A stretch of 64,000 nucleotides of DNA from Anagrus nilaparvatae (taxonomy: Eukaryota > Arthropoda > Insecta > Hymenoptera > Mymaridae). The stretch covers positions 24,430,501 to 24,494,500 of the forward strand of contig JAKSXM010000007.1 of NCBI GenBank assembly GCA_022575985.1. The letters are read 5' to 3'. The notes beneath the pieces were generated by a model that ran no database searches, was not told the origin of the DNA, and was given only the letters and a program-made list of their open reading frames with translations. Below, one piece after another: positions 49,501-55,386 of this stretch (position 1 is its first letter; every line of letters starts with the position of its first letter). The translations under genes were made by a program, and so were the position numbers.

Positions 49501-51585
49501 TGATTGCAGAATGAGATGGGTAGAACACATTAAATACATCACAAAAAAATCAAGATACTTTTTATATATTTCATACAAGTTTAGATATTGGAATCAAAAA
49601 ATATTAACTTCAATGTATTATGCCTTTTTTTATAGCATTATAACTTATGGACTACTAGCTTGTGGAGGAGCTTATAAAAATAGTTTAGGACCAATATCGA
49701 ACCTTCAACGAAGAGTCATTAAGATTGAGGATAAGATTAAGATTAAATAATAGAGAAAAAAACTTGATACATATAGAAGATCTTTACAAAATAACTGCAT
49801 TAGTCTATAACTATCATGATCTAAAAACATCATTCCAAAAAAGTACAAGCAAAACAAGGCATAAATCAATCCCAATACTTAAACATAAGAAAAAATTAGC
49901 TACAAAAAACCACAACCTAGAAGCAATAAAACTTTTTAATAAATTATCAGAACATCTCAAAACTCTATCCATCTCTAATAAAAGCATCAAGAAGAAAATG
50001 ATACTATTTTTGACTCAAGAGAAATAAATTATCACATCTACAACATGCAGCACTTCAAACTAAATTTGATTAAAAAGATGACTTTTTGACGTATAATAAA
50101 ATATTATAAATTTTTTATAAAACTTTTAAATTAAATTGTTATTAATATATTATTTGACTTTAAGTATTTGTTACATGAATTTAATTTTGTTAAAAAATTT
50201 TATGTATATATATTCTTAATATTTTCTATAAATTTTTCTGTACTATTTTTCATATGTAAATATTATATTTTTAACTTTTTGTAATTTTTTCAGTACCCAA
50301 GCACAGCTCCTTGACAGAGCTCTTTTGGGATACTTTAAGTATTGTACTGAACAAATAAATAAATAAATATTATTAAAAACTTCAGTTTTTTGTAGCTTTT
50401 TTAAATCACCAAAAACAAGGACAAAAAAGAAGGATCCTCCGGACCTCCGTGGAAAAGAAACGGTCTTGAAGTTCCTCCTAAAGAAATGTTATGAAAGATA
50501 TTGGGGGACTTGTATGAGGTAGAAAGGGGGTGGAGTGTTAGGGTATGGCAAGTTAAGATCAAGTTCAGGATGGATGTTGAACGATATACGCAATGTATAA
50601 CCAAAAAAAAGGGTATTCTTATAGGGTTAGAAACAATGAATTTTAAAACAGATTTAACCAAATTTTTATGCTTAATCCTATTTTCAATGAGTACGTGATT
50701 TTAAATTGCTGTCTAATCTAATATAATGAATTTTTAAGTTGTATTCCAATCCTAGCTTTATATTCAATACAGAATAAAACAATAAAAATGTAATAATAAA
50801 AAGTTGAGATTTGAAATTTGCATTGATGCCTCGTGTAATATGTAATAAATAAATAGAATTATATAATTAATTAGGAATGAATTTGTGAGTTCTCTATCAT
50901 AAAACGTAATATTAATACAAATAATTAGTAAACATTATATGAATGCATAATTAATTTTGCACACAAGTATTCAAACTGTAAATAATAAAGTAATTTTAAT
51001 GTAAATTCCATTAACAATTTCATGAATAAAGCAAATAAAATTTTCATAAATTTATTATTATTAAAAATATTTTTCTAATGATTAAATTGTTATTTTTATT
51101 ATAGGTACTTTAATTTTATTACATTATATTTTATTTAATCCGTTAATTAAAAAAAAAATTGTTATAAAGAGAATGAAATATTTATGTACTTACTCCTTTT
51201 GTGCGAAATATTTGACGGAATGTCGTATTATTTACTGATTGCTCTCCACAAAGGACGTAGGTCACGCTTTCGATTTGATCAACAAAATCATTTTGTTTTT
51301 CGTTTCTATTTAAAAAAAGGAAATACAATTACAGAACAAACATTAGTAAATTAAATTTAGGAATAATACAAAATTGACATTTTAATTCAAACGTGATAAA
51401 ATATATTTTTTTTATTCAATTCAAAAAGTTACTTTCAAAAAAAAAAAAAAAGTTAGCAAAAAAAAGAAAAAGAAAAAATTGGAAACTTACGTCAGTCTTC
51501 CTTTCAAGAATTCTATCCATTCCTCTTGTTTCAACAAACCATCTCTATCTTGATCGAATAAAGCAAATAGTTTCTCCAAGAAGAC
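10346..51585 (-). CDS. Nox5: NOX5-type NADPH oxidase (18 exons, 5' end missing)
   Basis: Calcium-regulated NADPH oxidase that moves electrons from NADPH through FAD and two haems across a membrane to oxygen, making superoxide. Eighteen exons join with matching phases into 3246 bases (1081 residues plus stop). In order: EF-hand loops at residues about 11-22, 79-90 (degenerate), 154-165, 190-201 and 234-245 (degenerate); membrane helices from about 290 to 510; haem-ligand histidines in PLDNHIYIHK, SVIHTIMH, FYWSHLL and MIFHGPNFWKW; the FAD motif HPFT; a long charged insert at about 576-878; then GPYG, GIGVTPF, FWINRDQRSFEWF and FYCGPP of the NADPH domain, ending KESF. Human NOX5 is near 765 residues; the excess lies mostly in the insert. 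At least one upstream exon is missing because the first one seen begins in mid-frame. Introns range from about 100 bases to 18.3 kb and are full of transposable elements. Confidence 0.96.
10785..12084. mobile_element. 1.3-kb foldback element (GGATAGGAAATGG ends)
   Basis: The ends are inverted copies: GCACAAAAGGATAGGAAATG on the left and its near complement on the right, with arms of about 250 bp that both contain TAGCAAGATTGCTTAAAAACC. It lies in the last NOX5 intron. No transposase frame. A second, shorter copy is at 27440-28270. No convincing target duplication found. Confidence 0.8.
10951..11600. repeat. Roughly 115-bp subrepeats inside the foldback element
   Basis: About six diverged units each carry a GAGGTCGCTGATTTCGAATT-like block followed by TTGACAGCTGTCAATTAGCT-like sequence. 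The clear starts are near 10957, 11073, 11177, 11310, 11430 and 11545. The GACAGCTGTC piece is itself a palindrome. Confidence 0.65.
12516..12719 (-). CDS. Nox5: NOX5 exon: FWINRDQRSFEWF
   Basis: Encodes VDFFWINRDQRSFEWFVNLL, LEMEQAELGATMERFLEMH and QLALELLHEK, nearly the human sequence. Acceptor TCTTTTAG, donor GAAAAA then GTAAGA. Confidence 0.97.
12795..13004 (-). CDS. Nox5: NOX5 exon: NADPH-binding GPYG and GIGVTPF
   Basis: Encodes IYLDGPYGAPSSHIF, HAVLIATGIGVTPFASLL and QSIMHRYW..HTCPKC. The glycine-rich motif binds the NADPH pyrophosphate in this family. Acceptor TTTCTTAG, donor AGAAAG then GTATAA. Confidence 0.96.
13768..14175. mobile_element. Pogo/Tigger-like MITE, 408 bp
   Basis: Starts CAGTGGAACCTCCCATAAC and ends with the inverted GGGAGGTTCCACTG, with TA directly outside both ends (13766-13767, 14176-14177). 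These are the hallmarks of the pogo/Tigger branch of Tc1/mariner. The TIR region contains repeated TCCGGATA / CCGGTTA blocks. No transposase frame, so non-autonomous. Confidence 0.88.
14281..14392. repeat. C-rich minisatellite, about 30-bp unit
   Basis: Three units of the form CCCCCTAAAAACGTCAATTTTTCAC, separated by C runs of up to 13 bases. The C runs are likely length-variable. Confidence 0.8.
14869..15253. mobile_element. 385-bp palindromic MITE
   Basis: Near-perfect inverted repeat centred near 15055. Both arms contain GAGTCTCATGCCCTCCGCAA or its complement and ACCATCCCTTCGAGAATTTT or its complement. Ends near CTTAATTTAAGGGG / CCCCTTAACCCTT. No coding capacity. Confidence 0.82.
16164..18598. 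mobile_element. 2.4-kb foldback-like element
   Basis: The left 150 bases (ATTATAGTTCAGGAAATAATA, then GACCCCCAATTAATTCTAAG, then GTCAATTCCCAGGGGGTAGC) match the complement of 18430-18598. The right part holds a tandem array. The interior (16.3-17.8 kb) has no recognisable gene; a 67-codon frame at 16667-16870 has no motif. Confidence 0.72.
17879..18420. repeat. Tandem array, four units of about 142 bp
   Basis: Units begin at AATTTTTGCT in 17879, 18021, 18164 and 18307. Each has TAGGGGTGAAATATTAATTT, GTTCAGCGACCCAAAAAACC and GAAAATAACAAAAACACCCC. The AGCGACCCAAAAA piece is the complement of the GGTCGCTGA core seen in the other foldback elements. Confidence 0.85.
18761..19700. repeat. Tandem array with exact 140-bp period
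   Basis: ACACCCTTAAATTTGCAAAT or a close variant starts at 18911, 19051, 19191, 19331, 19471 and 19611, exactly 140 apart, with a first unit at 18761. Units starting at 19051, 19191 and 19331 are almost identical, which points to recent expansion or gene conversion; outer units are diverged. One more unit continues after the nested insertion at 21410-21500. Confidence 0.93.
19702..21406. mobile_element. 1.7-kb inverted-repeat element with TTAG duplication
   Basis: Starts CACGGTT and ends AACCGTG, with TTAG at 19698-19701 and 21407-21410. The arms are inverted copies over about 500 bp each (for example GAAGGTACCTCCGAGATTCC and its complement, and CTGCGCAGACCCAGATGTAA and its complement). It sits inside a 140-bp subrepeat and the host repeat resumes after it. 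The middle holds another repeat family. No transposase seen. A 4-bp TTAG, or a 3-bp TTA, target is uncertain for superfamily. Confidence 0.82.
20609..20884. repeat. CATGGAACATGTT-family element with 23-bp repeats
   Basis: Begins TTAACATGGAACATGTTCAT, contains a G-run (about 12 G), four units of about 23 bp of the form GGACTTAGAATAATTTCGAT, and ends near TGTTCTATGCTCATTAATTG and TGTGTTTACACA. Same layout as 45508-45935. Confidence 0.65.
21733..22846. repeat. Left terminal direct repeat (LTR-like), 1114 bp
   Basis: TG..CA ends. Contains a TATATAAA-like box near 22214-22222 and an AATAAA near 22376, compatible with an LTR promoter and poly(A) signal for plus-strand transcription. More GC-rich than the surroundings around 22140-22220 and 22560-22740. 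Carries the zinc-finger remnant at 21803-21935 in antisense. Confidence 0.85.
21803..21935 (-). pseudogene. Decayed C2H2 zinc-finger fragment in left repeat
   Basis: On the minus strand one frame reads QRHTGEEPYKCNCRRCK then stop, and a second frame 73 bases on reads RTGERPYKC. HTGE(K/R)PYKC is the linker plus first cysteine of C2H2 zinc fingers, normally repeated every 84 bases, so about 11 bases have been lost between the two. No intact finger remains. Confidence 0.78.
22847..25466. other. Interior of the LTR-type element, non-coding
   Basis: Starts with C-rich CCCCACCCCTT and a hairpin (TATGCCAGCAA, loop TT, TTGCTGGTATA) 15 bases after the repeat. Moderately GC-rich up to about 24.15 kb, then very AT-rich. 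Short open frames of 60-73 codons show no family motifs. Tempting roles such as packaging or priming for the hairpin are inference. Confidence 0.55.
24666..24910. repeat. Four GGAATATCCCATATA motifs
   Basis: GGAATATCCCATATA or a one- to two-base variant occurs at 24666, 24756, 24825 and 24895 (spacing 90, 69, 70), each followed by unrelated AT-rich DNA. Inside the LTR-type element interior. Confidence 0.8.
25467..26580. repeat. Right terminal direct repeat (LTR-like), 1114 bp
   Basis: Same length and sequence as the left repeat, including the TATA-like box, AATAAA and the G-rich AAAGGGGGGAAGGGGGAAG segment. Followed directly by foldback arm sequence. Confidence 0.85.
25537..25669 (-). pseudogene. 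Decayed C2H2 zinc-finger fragment in right repeat
   Basis: Identical counterpart of the left-repeat fragment, 3734 bases downstream: HTGEEPYKC and RTGERPYKC in two frames with the same 11-base shortfall. The damage therefore predates the insertion that created the two repeats. Confidence 0.78.
27440..28270. mobile_element. Second copy of the GGATAGGAAATGG foldback element
   Basis: Ends CACACAAAAGGATAGGAAAT and the inverted ATTTCTTATCCTTTTGTGTG. Arms share AGCTCCATTATAGCAAG-like and GTCGCTGATTTCGAAT-like blocks with the 10.8-12.1 kb copy, but the subrepeat region is shorter. Non-coding. Confidence 0.78.
28271..29635. other. Intron DNA, nothing recognised
   Basis: AT-rich stretch of the long NOX5 intron. 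No open frame of note, no clear repeat. Confidence 0.4.
29636..31277. mobile_element. 1.64-kb TIR element, copy 1
   Basis: Ends are TATATGGGCATATCTCACC and its inverted complement, about 30 bp of near-perfect TIR continuing AAGTGGTTATAT. A TA duplication is possible but not separable from the TIR. Shares nearly all its sequence with 57504-59315. Small minus-strand frames (FNYVKKL..LLIYQNLFIKRQ) are common to both copies and may be transposase debris, family unknown. The right end is 23 bases from a NOX5 splice donor. Confidence 0.85.
31301..31551 (-). CDS. Nox5: NOX5 exon: insert, part 4
   Basis: Encodes an acidic/serine-rich stretch (DSTESERDQKISRKSSPES) followed by CEVSSYGPLNYPVGKPLE, joining in phase 0 to IYLDGPYG. 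The donor GAG then GTTAGT is only 23 bases from the end of a transposable element. Confidence 0.85.
31914..32131 (-). CDS. Nox5: NOX5 exon: insert, part 3
   Basis: Encodes LRDYMRSESEKSFDECSIRR, SLGMAYLSPQNKSLAQSFRY and IIAFKTPSLENCEYEFPNAP. Acceptor preceded by a long T tract, donor AACAG then GTATTT. Confidence 0.85.
33034..33166 (-). CDS. Nox5: NOX5 exon: insert, part 2 (SFSMPDM)
   Basis: Encodes NNPEKLSREQKIRRLALTT, then KTPLEKSFSMPDMQTKTKKK. The basic, serine-containing part is a plausible site of phosphorylation or calmodulin control, by analogy with NOX5. Donor GATGGT then GTAAGA gives the phase needed downstream. Confidence 0.8.
33230..33405 (-). CDS. Nox5: NOX5 exon: Ser/Asn-rich insert, part 1
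   Basis: Encodes CKVLKKIPSILEKKYSEVS and a low-complexity stretch rich in N, S and T. Acceptor ATTGCAG; donor GAAA then GTAAAT, which lies just upstream of an in-frame TAG. The phase (one base carried) fits the next exon. Not conserved with vertebrate NOX5, so this exon rests on splice logic alone. Confidence 0.72.
33470..33599 (-). CDS. Nox5: NOX5 exon: WLHIRAVGEWTN
   Basis: Encodes YMWLHIRAVGEWTNSLYSYF, conserved with human WLHIRSQGQWTNRLY, then a divergent tail. The donor ACTCC then GTAAAA is weak, but its phase fits the next exon (CC plus T gives proline) and the frame stops just beyond it. Confidence 0.82.
34481..34802 (-). CDS. Nox5: NOX5 exon: second haem helix and FAD domain
   Basis: Encodes VFYWSHLLYVPFWIL and IFHGPNFWKWFF with the second haem-ligand histidines, then LLPSKVTHLVIKRPP, FRPGDYVFVNIP and YEWHPFTVSSAPEQE. 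The HPFT block is the FAD-contact motif of this family. Acceptor TTTTCAG, donor GAAG then GTAAAC. Confidence 0.96.
34803..36284. other. NOX5 intron, nothing recognised
   Basis: AT-rich intron between the NPTGVALIV exon and the FAD-domain exon. No element or RNA gene recognised. Confidence 0.45.
36285..36478 (-). CDS. Nox5: NOX5 exon: membrane helix NPTGVALIV
   Basis: Acceptor ATTCCAG, donor TTTGAG then GTACAT. Encodes EHLNSLNYTMSEWILTSRPK, AGAANPTGVALIVILAIM and VRRGGCFE. Human NOX5 has the same order (TRP, SPTGVALL, IRRSGHFE). Confidence 0.94.
36479..37804. other. NOX5 intron, nothing recognised
   Basis: AT-rich left part of the 4.7-kb intron. A 69-codon plus-strand frame at 37002-37211 has no motif. 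Confidence 0.4.
38025..39261 (+). mobile_element. 5'-truncated non-LTR retrotransposon with 16-bp target duplication
   Basis: TATACTATTTCTGCGT lies directly on both sides (38009-38024 and 39262-39277). The insert carries only the 3' part of a reverse-transcriptase frame plus a short 3' tail ending AATAAAGAAAGA, as expected for target-primed insertion that stopped early. Confidence 0.87.
38093..39025 (+). pseudogene. C-terminal reverse-transcriptase fragment of a LINE
   Basis: An open frame from the ATG at 38112 to 38825 reads KIMVFMRSG, then EFKYLGLKFAST and ARAVCLYGVEIWGLK. The FKYLG block is the conserved segment after the YxDD catalytic region of non-LTR reverse transcriptases. The catalytic palm motifs are absent, lost by 5' truncation. 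After 38825, in a shifted frame, KCSICLNEKESFRHI, a stop, then DC matches the C-terminal CCHC-type finger of R1/I-type elements. Not functional. Confidence 0.85.
39448..40580. mobile_element. 1.13-kb near-perfect palindrome with AAAT duplication
   Basis: Starts GTGCATTTCTACGAGAAAAT and ends with its exact inverse; arms of about 560 bp run to a centre near 40014 with few mismatches (both contain GCATTCTATAGGGTTCAAAC or a near complement). AAAT flanks both ends (39444-39447, 40581-40584), and the sequence outside matches the uninterrupted ACGTAAATATACTATT of related copies, so the empty site can be inferred. Overlapping open frames are by-products of the palindrome. Confidence 0.88.
41198..41386 (-). 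CDS. Nox5: NOX5 exon: haem-binding helices
   Basis: Encodes QCLNFDCTFILVLMLRQC, then PLDNHIYIHK and GILSVIHTIMHLLNF. The histidines match the first haem-ligand helix of NOX enzymes. Acceptor TTTCAG, donor TTTTG then GTTAGT. Confidence 0.95.
41616..41848 (-). CDS. Nox5: NOX5 exon: first membrane helix
   Basis: Acceptor CTTTTTAG, donor TGTG then GTAAGT. Encodes DRWMVPPKP, a basic stretch (RFKRKIEKL), then a hydrophobic helix LMFITCFALINIGLF and YVILARACG. The next exon continues into the conserved GQCLNFDC. Confidence 0.94.
42007..42217 (-). CDS. Nox5: NOX5 exon: second half of EF-hand pair
   Basis: Completes the canonical loop DIDGDGLIQLRE across the intron, then has a second loop ending RGAITFEA. 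That loop lacks the acidic residue at position 12 and looks degenerate. Ends with LLENLSI, as in vertebrate NOX5 just before the membrane domain. The acceptor (CTATAAAAAAG) has a weak pyrimidine tract, but the phase and the split EF-hand support it. Confidence 0.93.
42885..43110. repeat. Fragment of the CATGGAACATGTT family, inverted
   Basis: AACACAACCTTAATGTATGA, AACATGTTACCTAC and inverted ACTTGGAATAAT-type units (TTATTCCAAGTGCCTAATC), followed by a C-run at 43087-43096. Reads as the reverse of 45508-45935, truncated. Confidence 0.5.
43770..43920 (-). CDS. Nox5: NOX5 exon: canonical EF-hand DKDNSGTISLQE
   Basis: Acceptor TTTTACAG, donor GATG then GTAAAT. Encodes PFFTERVFQIF, the loop DKDNSGTISLQE with all key positions, and the start of the next loop (VYDID), which is completed by the following exon. 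Confidence 0.95.
44520..44640 (-). CDS. Nox5: NOX5 exon: WLERIF..EEFKKIV segment
   Basis: Acceptor TCTTACAG, donor AAAAAT then GTAACT. Encodes DERNLEWLERIFKQ and REEFKKIV, matching the stretch before the human PFFAERFF-type sequence. The open frame continues upstream past the acceptor to an ATG at 44684, so an alternative start is possible. Confidence 0.9.
44740..44837 (-). CDS. Nox5: NOX5 exon: degenerate EF-hand
   Basis: Acceptor TTTAG, donor ACAAG then GTAATA. Encodes IIDKLMRLIDVEGAGTV and PEQIMEFISSI. The loop D-V-E-G-A-G lacks the usual acidic residue at position 5 and has Q at position 12, so calcium binding is doubtful. Ends in phase 2. Confidence 0.88.
45036..46712. mobile_element. 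Possible degraded copy of the CACTGAAAA element
   Basis: ACATTGAAAAAAAATTCC with GAGCAGAATTCCGATTACGG and GCAAGCGGATTTTTTT at 45038-45097, and ACCGGAATCCCGTTTGCC with AGAATTTTTTTTAG at 46674-46712, resemble the two subterminal ends of the 6.3-8.8 kb element. The interior arms do not clearly pair, so the two ends may belong to separate fragments. Confidence 0.4.
45508..45935. repeat. CATGGAACATGTT-family element with G-rich minisatellite
   Basis: Starts AACATGGAACATGTTTATAG, then three to four units of about 30 bp (GGGGTCAAATTTGTCCTATTTAA), then ACTTAGAATAAT-type units, ending AACATGTTTCATGCATTTAG and TTGTGTTTACACAA. Same architecture as 20609-20884. Confidence 0.65.
46999..47166 (+). pseudogene. 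LINE ORF1 N-terminus: PHD-like zinc finger
   Basis: ATG followed by AELVTSVIAGAKQNK and CKFGCCKKDC..FCLICNEVYHTSC, a Cys4-His-Cys pattern like the PHD fingers of some CR1-type ORF1 proteins. Stops after 55 codons, probably early; coding similarity resumes in another frame. Confidence 0.68.
47240..48311 (+). pseudogene. LINE ORF1: coiled coil and CCHC zinc knuckles
   Basis: 47240-47782 is lysine/glutamate-rich with heptads (KNKLLYKLNKEMEEKNVLL) and MPYAKVVAKERE. A frame change at 47761-47776 leads to a stretch with CYNCSQYGHKSNNC (C-x2-C-x4-H-x4-C) and CPVCSKNHDLKLC, the paired knuckles of LINE ORF1. These proteins bind the element RNA. Ends in TAA at 48309-48311. Confidence 0.82.
48420..50027 (+). 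pseudogene. LINE reverse transcriptase, broken
   Basis: Conserved RT blocks appear in order: TADIISIYKDGAKNITSNYR, NQFGFMKNKGTEDAL, FLDLSKAFDTVDH, VPQGSILGPVLFIIYIND, YADDT (catalytic Asp pair) and IKYLGVIFDCRMRW. Disruptions: a frame change near 48975, an in-frame TAG at 49043-49045, and a frame change near 49735. The catalytic residues remain but the reading frame does not. Confidence 0.9.
51194..51305 (-). CDS. Nox5: NOX5 exon: linker after first EF-hand
   Basis: Acceptor AAATAG, donor GGA then GTAAGT. Encodes EKQNDFVDQIESVTYVLCG and FRQIFRTKG. Takes two bases from the previous exon and ends in phase 0. Confidence 0.88.
51491..51585 (-). CDS. Nox5: NOX5 exon: first canonical EF-hand
   Basis: Acceptor TTGTAG before GTC, donor GAC then GTAAGT. 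Encodes VFLEKLFALF, then the loop DQDRDGLLKQEE with D, D, D, G and E at the calcium positions. Starts in phase 0, so another coding exon must precede it. Confidence 0.9.
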
Positions 51586-52382
51586 CTACAATGAAAATTA
51601 CATTATGTCATACTTTTTATTTCGAATTTGACAGTGAAGAAACATACTTATTCATATGTTCAAAAATTTCATGCGAATTTTTTTATTTTCTTTTTCAAGA
51701 TTTCGATTTATATTCTGATCAAATTTTTGAAATATTAATTAAATTTCTTATTTTATAAAAGAAAAAATCTTTAAAAGAAAGTAGTACCTATATTTTTCTT
51801 TTTTCTTAATTTTACGTTACTAAAACACAAATGTAATTAAAAAAAAAATCAAATCCTCTTTTTTTTTTTGTTCTTTACATTTCAAGTTATTTACTTTAAT
51901 TACATTTGCATAAATAGAAAAGATTTTTTATTTTTAAAAATTTTAAATTAATTCATTAACATATATCCAATTGAATAATTAAAGTTAATTGAATTTTTTA
52001 AATTAAACTTTTTTATTGTTTAAGGCAACCTGCCAATATTCATTGATTTAAGTTTGTAACTTAAAAATAAAAAAAGAAAAATAATTTTAAAATAAAATTC
52101 TATAAAAAAATAATTCTTTAATTCTTTATTTAGATTTTTTCATTTTCCTAATATATTATTGATTTTACAAAAAGTAGTATAATTCGTTCAATTTAAAAAT
52201 ATCTCTCGAATCAAGCTTTGTTGTTAGCATTAATATAAATAAATTTTAACAAATTTATAAATAATTCTGGATAATGTTTTAAGACAGCTTTCAATCACTT
52301 GCTTTAAATTTAAGCAACACATTGTACGGATAAAAATATAATTTGATATGATGGACAGTTAAAGTTCGCAACATTTACATAC
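51586..52382. other. Upstream of first visible NOX5 exon, nothing recognised
   Basis: Very AT-rich. One or more 5' NOX5 exons must lie here or further right, but none could be identified. Confidence 0.4.
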
Positions 52383-52392
52383 ATGGAAGATT

Positions 52393-53437
52393 AGAGTGGA
52401 CCTATTTTTGGACTTTGTGGAAAAACTTTGCTCCCCGGGTTTTTTTGTGAAGTTTTGGTCATAAAAAGTTCCCAGTTCCAAGGATTTTGCTTTAGCCTTG
52501 CAAAAACACGTGCCTGTAACCACATCAATTTTCCCATTTAAATAACATGGGAATTTTTAGTTTTTAGCTATACAAATTTTCACAAAAGCCAAAAAGCGTT
52601 TTAAAATGCTAATTTTTACTGGAAAACATACTTTTATATGTTGTAAAGACATACAAACCACCCTGAATTCATTCCAAAGGGAATTTTGGGGCTAGAAATG
52701 CAAATTTACATGTTTGCTCAATCTTATAAAACAGGGTTTTTCGGTAATTTTCGATAAAAAGCTACAACCTCAAAAATTAACCAAAACACTTCTGGTTGGT
52801 TCACTTTTTTTGGTATAAGTGTCACCTTTCAAACGACGTAAGCCGTATATTTTAATCGCTGTTTCTCTTAGCGCTATAGTCAATTAACCTACTGGTAATT
52901 TTTGACCCGAAATGACCAATTTTTAAATTTATTTAAATTGCTGCCAAAATTGTAAATTTTGACGAAATTGAGTTTTAAAGGCCTTAATAATTTTTTACAA
53001 GCTTCAAGTTTCCAAAAATTTTTTACTCGTTACTTTTCTTTAATTAGTTTTTAAGATATTACTTTTCAAAGATAATGATAAAAATTGACTTTTTTTGAAA
53101 ACCCTGAAATTGGGACTCGGTAAATTTGCGTATCCAGCCCCAAAATTCCCCCTGGAATGAATGCAGGACGGTTTGTATGTCTTTATAACATATAAAAGTA
53201 TTTTTTCCAGTAAAAATTAGCATTTTAAAACGCTTTTTGGCTTTTGTGAAAATTTGTATAGCTAAAAACTCAAAATTCCCATGTTATTTAAATGGGAAAA
53301 TTGATGTGGTTACAGGCACGTGTTTTTGCAAGGCTAAAGCAAAATCCTTGGAACTGGGAACTTTTTATGACCAAAACTTCACAAAAAAACACGGGGAGCA
53401 AAGTTTTTCCACAAAGTACAAAAATAGGTCCACTCTA
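52393..53437. mobile_element. 1.04-kb foldback element, MULE-like target duplication
   Basis: Ends AGAGTGGACCTATTTTTG and the exact inverse CAAAAATAGGTCCACTCT; arms of about 340 bp match closely (for example AACCACATCAATTTTCCCAT and its complement). ATGGAAGATT is present at 52383-52392 and 53438-53447, a 10-bp duplication with one extra A on the right. Long TIRs plus a 9-10 bp duplication suggest Mutator-like elements. No transposase; the 72-codon frame at 53237-53455 lies wholly in the arm. A diverged relative is at 4028-4700. Confidence 0.85.
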
Positions 53438-53589
53438 ATGGAAGATTGTAATTAAGATTTTTATTTTTATAATGAAAATAAAAAAAATTGTTATTTAAAG
53501 GAAAAATGTCAATAACAAAAAAATCGTTAAAATGACGAAAGAATGAGTTTTTTAGGCTTTTTGTACCTTTTAAAAGTAAAAAAATTACA

Positions 53590-53700
53590 TCGTATACGAC
53601 CCTTGTCCATAAATAAATACCCAAATCGCATTGGATTGTAATTTACGTGCGATTTGGGCCATTCTTTACTTTTCTGGACACGTGATCGTAATATACTATT
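53590..53700. repeat. Fragment of the TGTCCAGAAAAGTA family
   Basis: TTGTCCATAAATAAATACCC on the left and TTTGGGCCATTCTTTACTTT with TCTGGACACGTGATCGTAAT on the right, matching 37866-37891 (inverted) and 37968-38020. Both ends of a small palindromic derivative appear present. Confidence 0.6.
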
Positions 53701-55386
53701 AAACAAATGTTATGCCTGGATCTATCTAATAAATTGGTCTTCGACAGATAATTAGAAACTAGTTGTATTAGATTGAAGTAGACCTAAAAAAACGTGGATC
53801 CTGAGATTTTCAGATCTCCAAGTGCCTTCAACTGTGATTGGCGGCCTATAAGGTAATACCCAAAGACAACAAAAATATACATTTTAACGACTCACAAGTC
53901 AACTTTCGATAATCCTGTGAGAGGTGAAATAAATGAGTTAAAATATAAATTTGTGATTTCTTCGAAAAAGTTGTATATAATATACTTTTGAAATAATTTG
54001 TGATACATCATTTTGATTGGAGGGCCAAGAAGCTCCCAAAAGGGATTGTTTGTTTGTTTGTATACACCCTTCATTTATTTCTTTAAATCCAGCATAATAC
54101 AATTATTACAAGTAATTTATAGCATATAACGATAATTCTTAGCTATTTTTACCCAAGCCTGACGATGGTGTCTTGAATTGAAAAATACCGATAGGACTGT
54201 GCTTGGTATTTAAAAATATTGTTACTGTCTAATTTTCAAGGTTATAGGTGGCTTGATTGCGACTTAGCAGCTGTTTTTCCAATTTTGATTTTTTTCACAT
54301 GGAATAAGCCTAAAAAATATTTTCATTATAGAGGTAGAAAGTAAAATTTACCACCATATTTTTTCGGAAAACGCTCAGGAAAAGCTCGTAAAACCGGAAA
54401 ACACACGACTGTTTTCAATTGTAATTTTCTCAAAAAGCCTCGCTTAATTTTTTTATTTATTTATTTTCTTTTTTAATGTGTTTTCCCATACATTTTATGG
54501 TGTTAAACTCCTTTTTTGTATTATTCTTTGTATACTTTTTATTAGGAAAAAAAATTGTTCGTTTTTTGTATTGATTTTATAGTTTAACAAGACGAGATTA
54601 AAAGAGCTGTAAGTTTAGCGAGACATTGTTCGGTAAAAGTTGTGAAAAGTTTTTTTGAGGACTTGATATAACATTTAAAAAGATGTCAGAGAATATTATT
54701 GCTTTCGTTTTTCATTGAATATAATATTTTTCTTCTATTACTATATATAAAAAGCTATTTTCTTTTTTAAATATAATTTATTTTTTGATGGCTAATATAA
54801 AAAAGTAGCATGTAGAAACGTCGAGTAACAATTTACTCGTACTATTCAGAAGAAGAGTGTATATAGATTAAAATAAATAACCTGATGGTTCGCAATAATA
54901 TTTTTTCCTCTTTTTTTCTTAGATTTTCAAAGCTCCCTTTATGCTTTATGTTGCGACCTTAAAACCACTCAAAAAGTCTTGAAAAAGTACGCAAGCTGTG
55001 TACTGAAGAAATAGGGAATGTATTGATGCTTTCACAGGAAACTATTATTGTAATTTTTAGTTACAAAGGCACTTGTTTTAATAGCAAACTTATATAGTAG
55101 TGCTATTGTGTTGTGGAATTGCTACTCGATAATAAAGAATATTTTTTAGTAAAAAATAACTAACTTATCGAATGCAGCAAGAAATAAAGCAACAAATTGT
55201 TACTTTTATATTTGATCTCTTTTTCTATCTATGCTCATTCATTTTTCAGTTCAACACGATCTATTTTTGTTTTTTATTTATGAAAATTCAATAAAATTTC
55301 TTTCCCAAAATTTAGTTTTAATTTATTTTAGTGTAGTTTCCCGTATTTAAAAAATATAATACGCTGGCTGATATTTTTTTAACAAA
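53701..55386. other. Intergenic DNA, nothing recognised
   Basis: No credible exon. CCTGACGATGGTGTCTTGAA at 54159 resembles CCTGACGATGGAACTATAAT at 46480 and may mark a dispersed repeat; too short to classify. Confidence 0.35.

Larger units (their letters stand above)
46999..50370 (+). mobile_element. Degenerate non-LTR retrotransposon lacking endonuclease
   Basis: Carries, in order, a PHD-like finger, a coiled-coil/gag region with CCHC knuckles, and a reverse transcriptase, broken by several frameshifts and stops. Only about 130 bases separate the gag-like part from the RT part, too little for the AP-type endonuclease normally there. Ends with a hairpin-forming AGTACCC..GGGATACT segment and an (AAATA/TAAA)n tail near 50353-50375. 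Layout resembles jockey/CR1-like LINEs; clade not determined. The 5' limit is uncertain. It sits in the 6.4-kb NOX5 intron, antisense to the gene. Confidence 0.85.
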
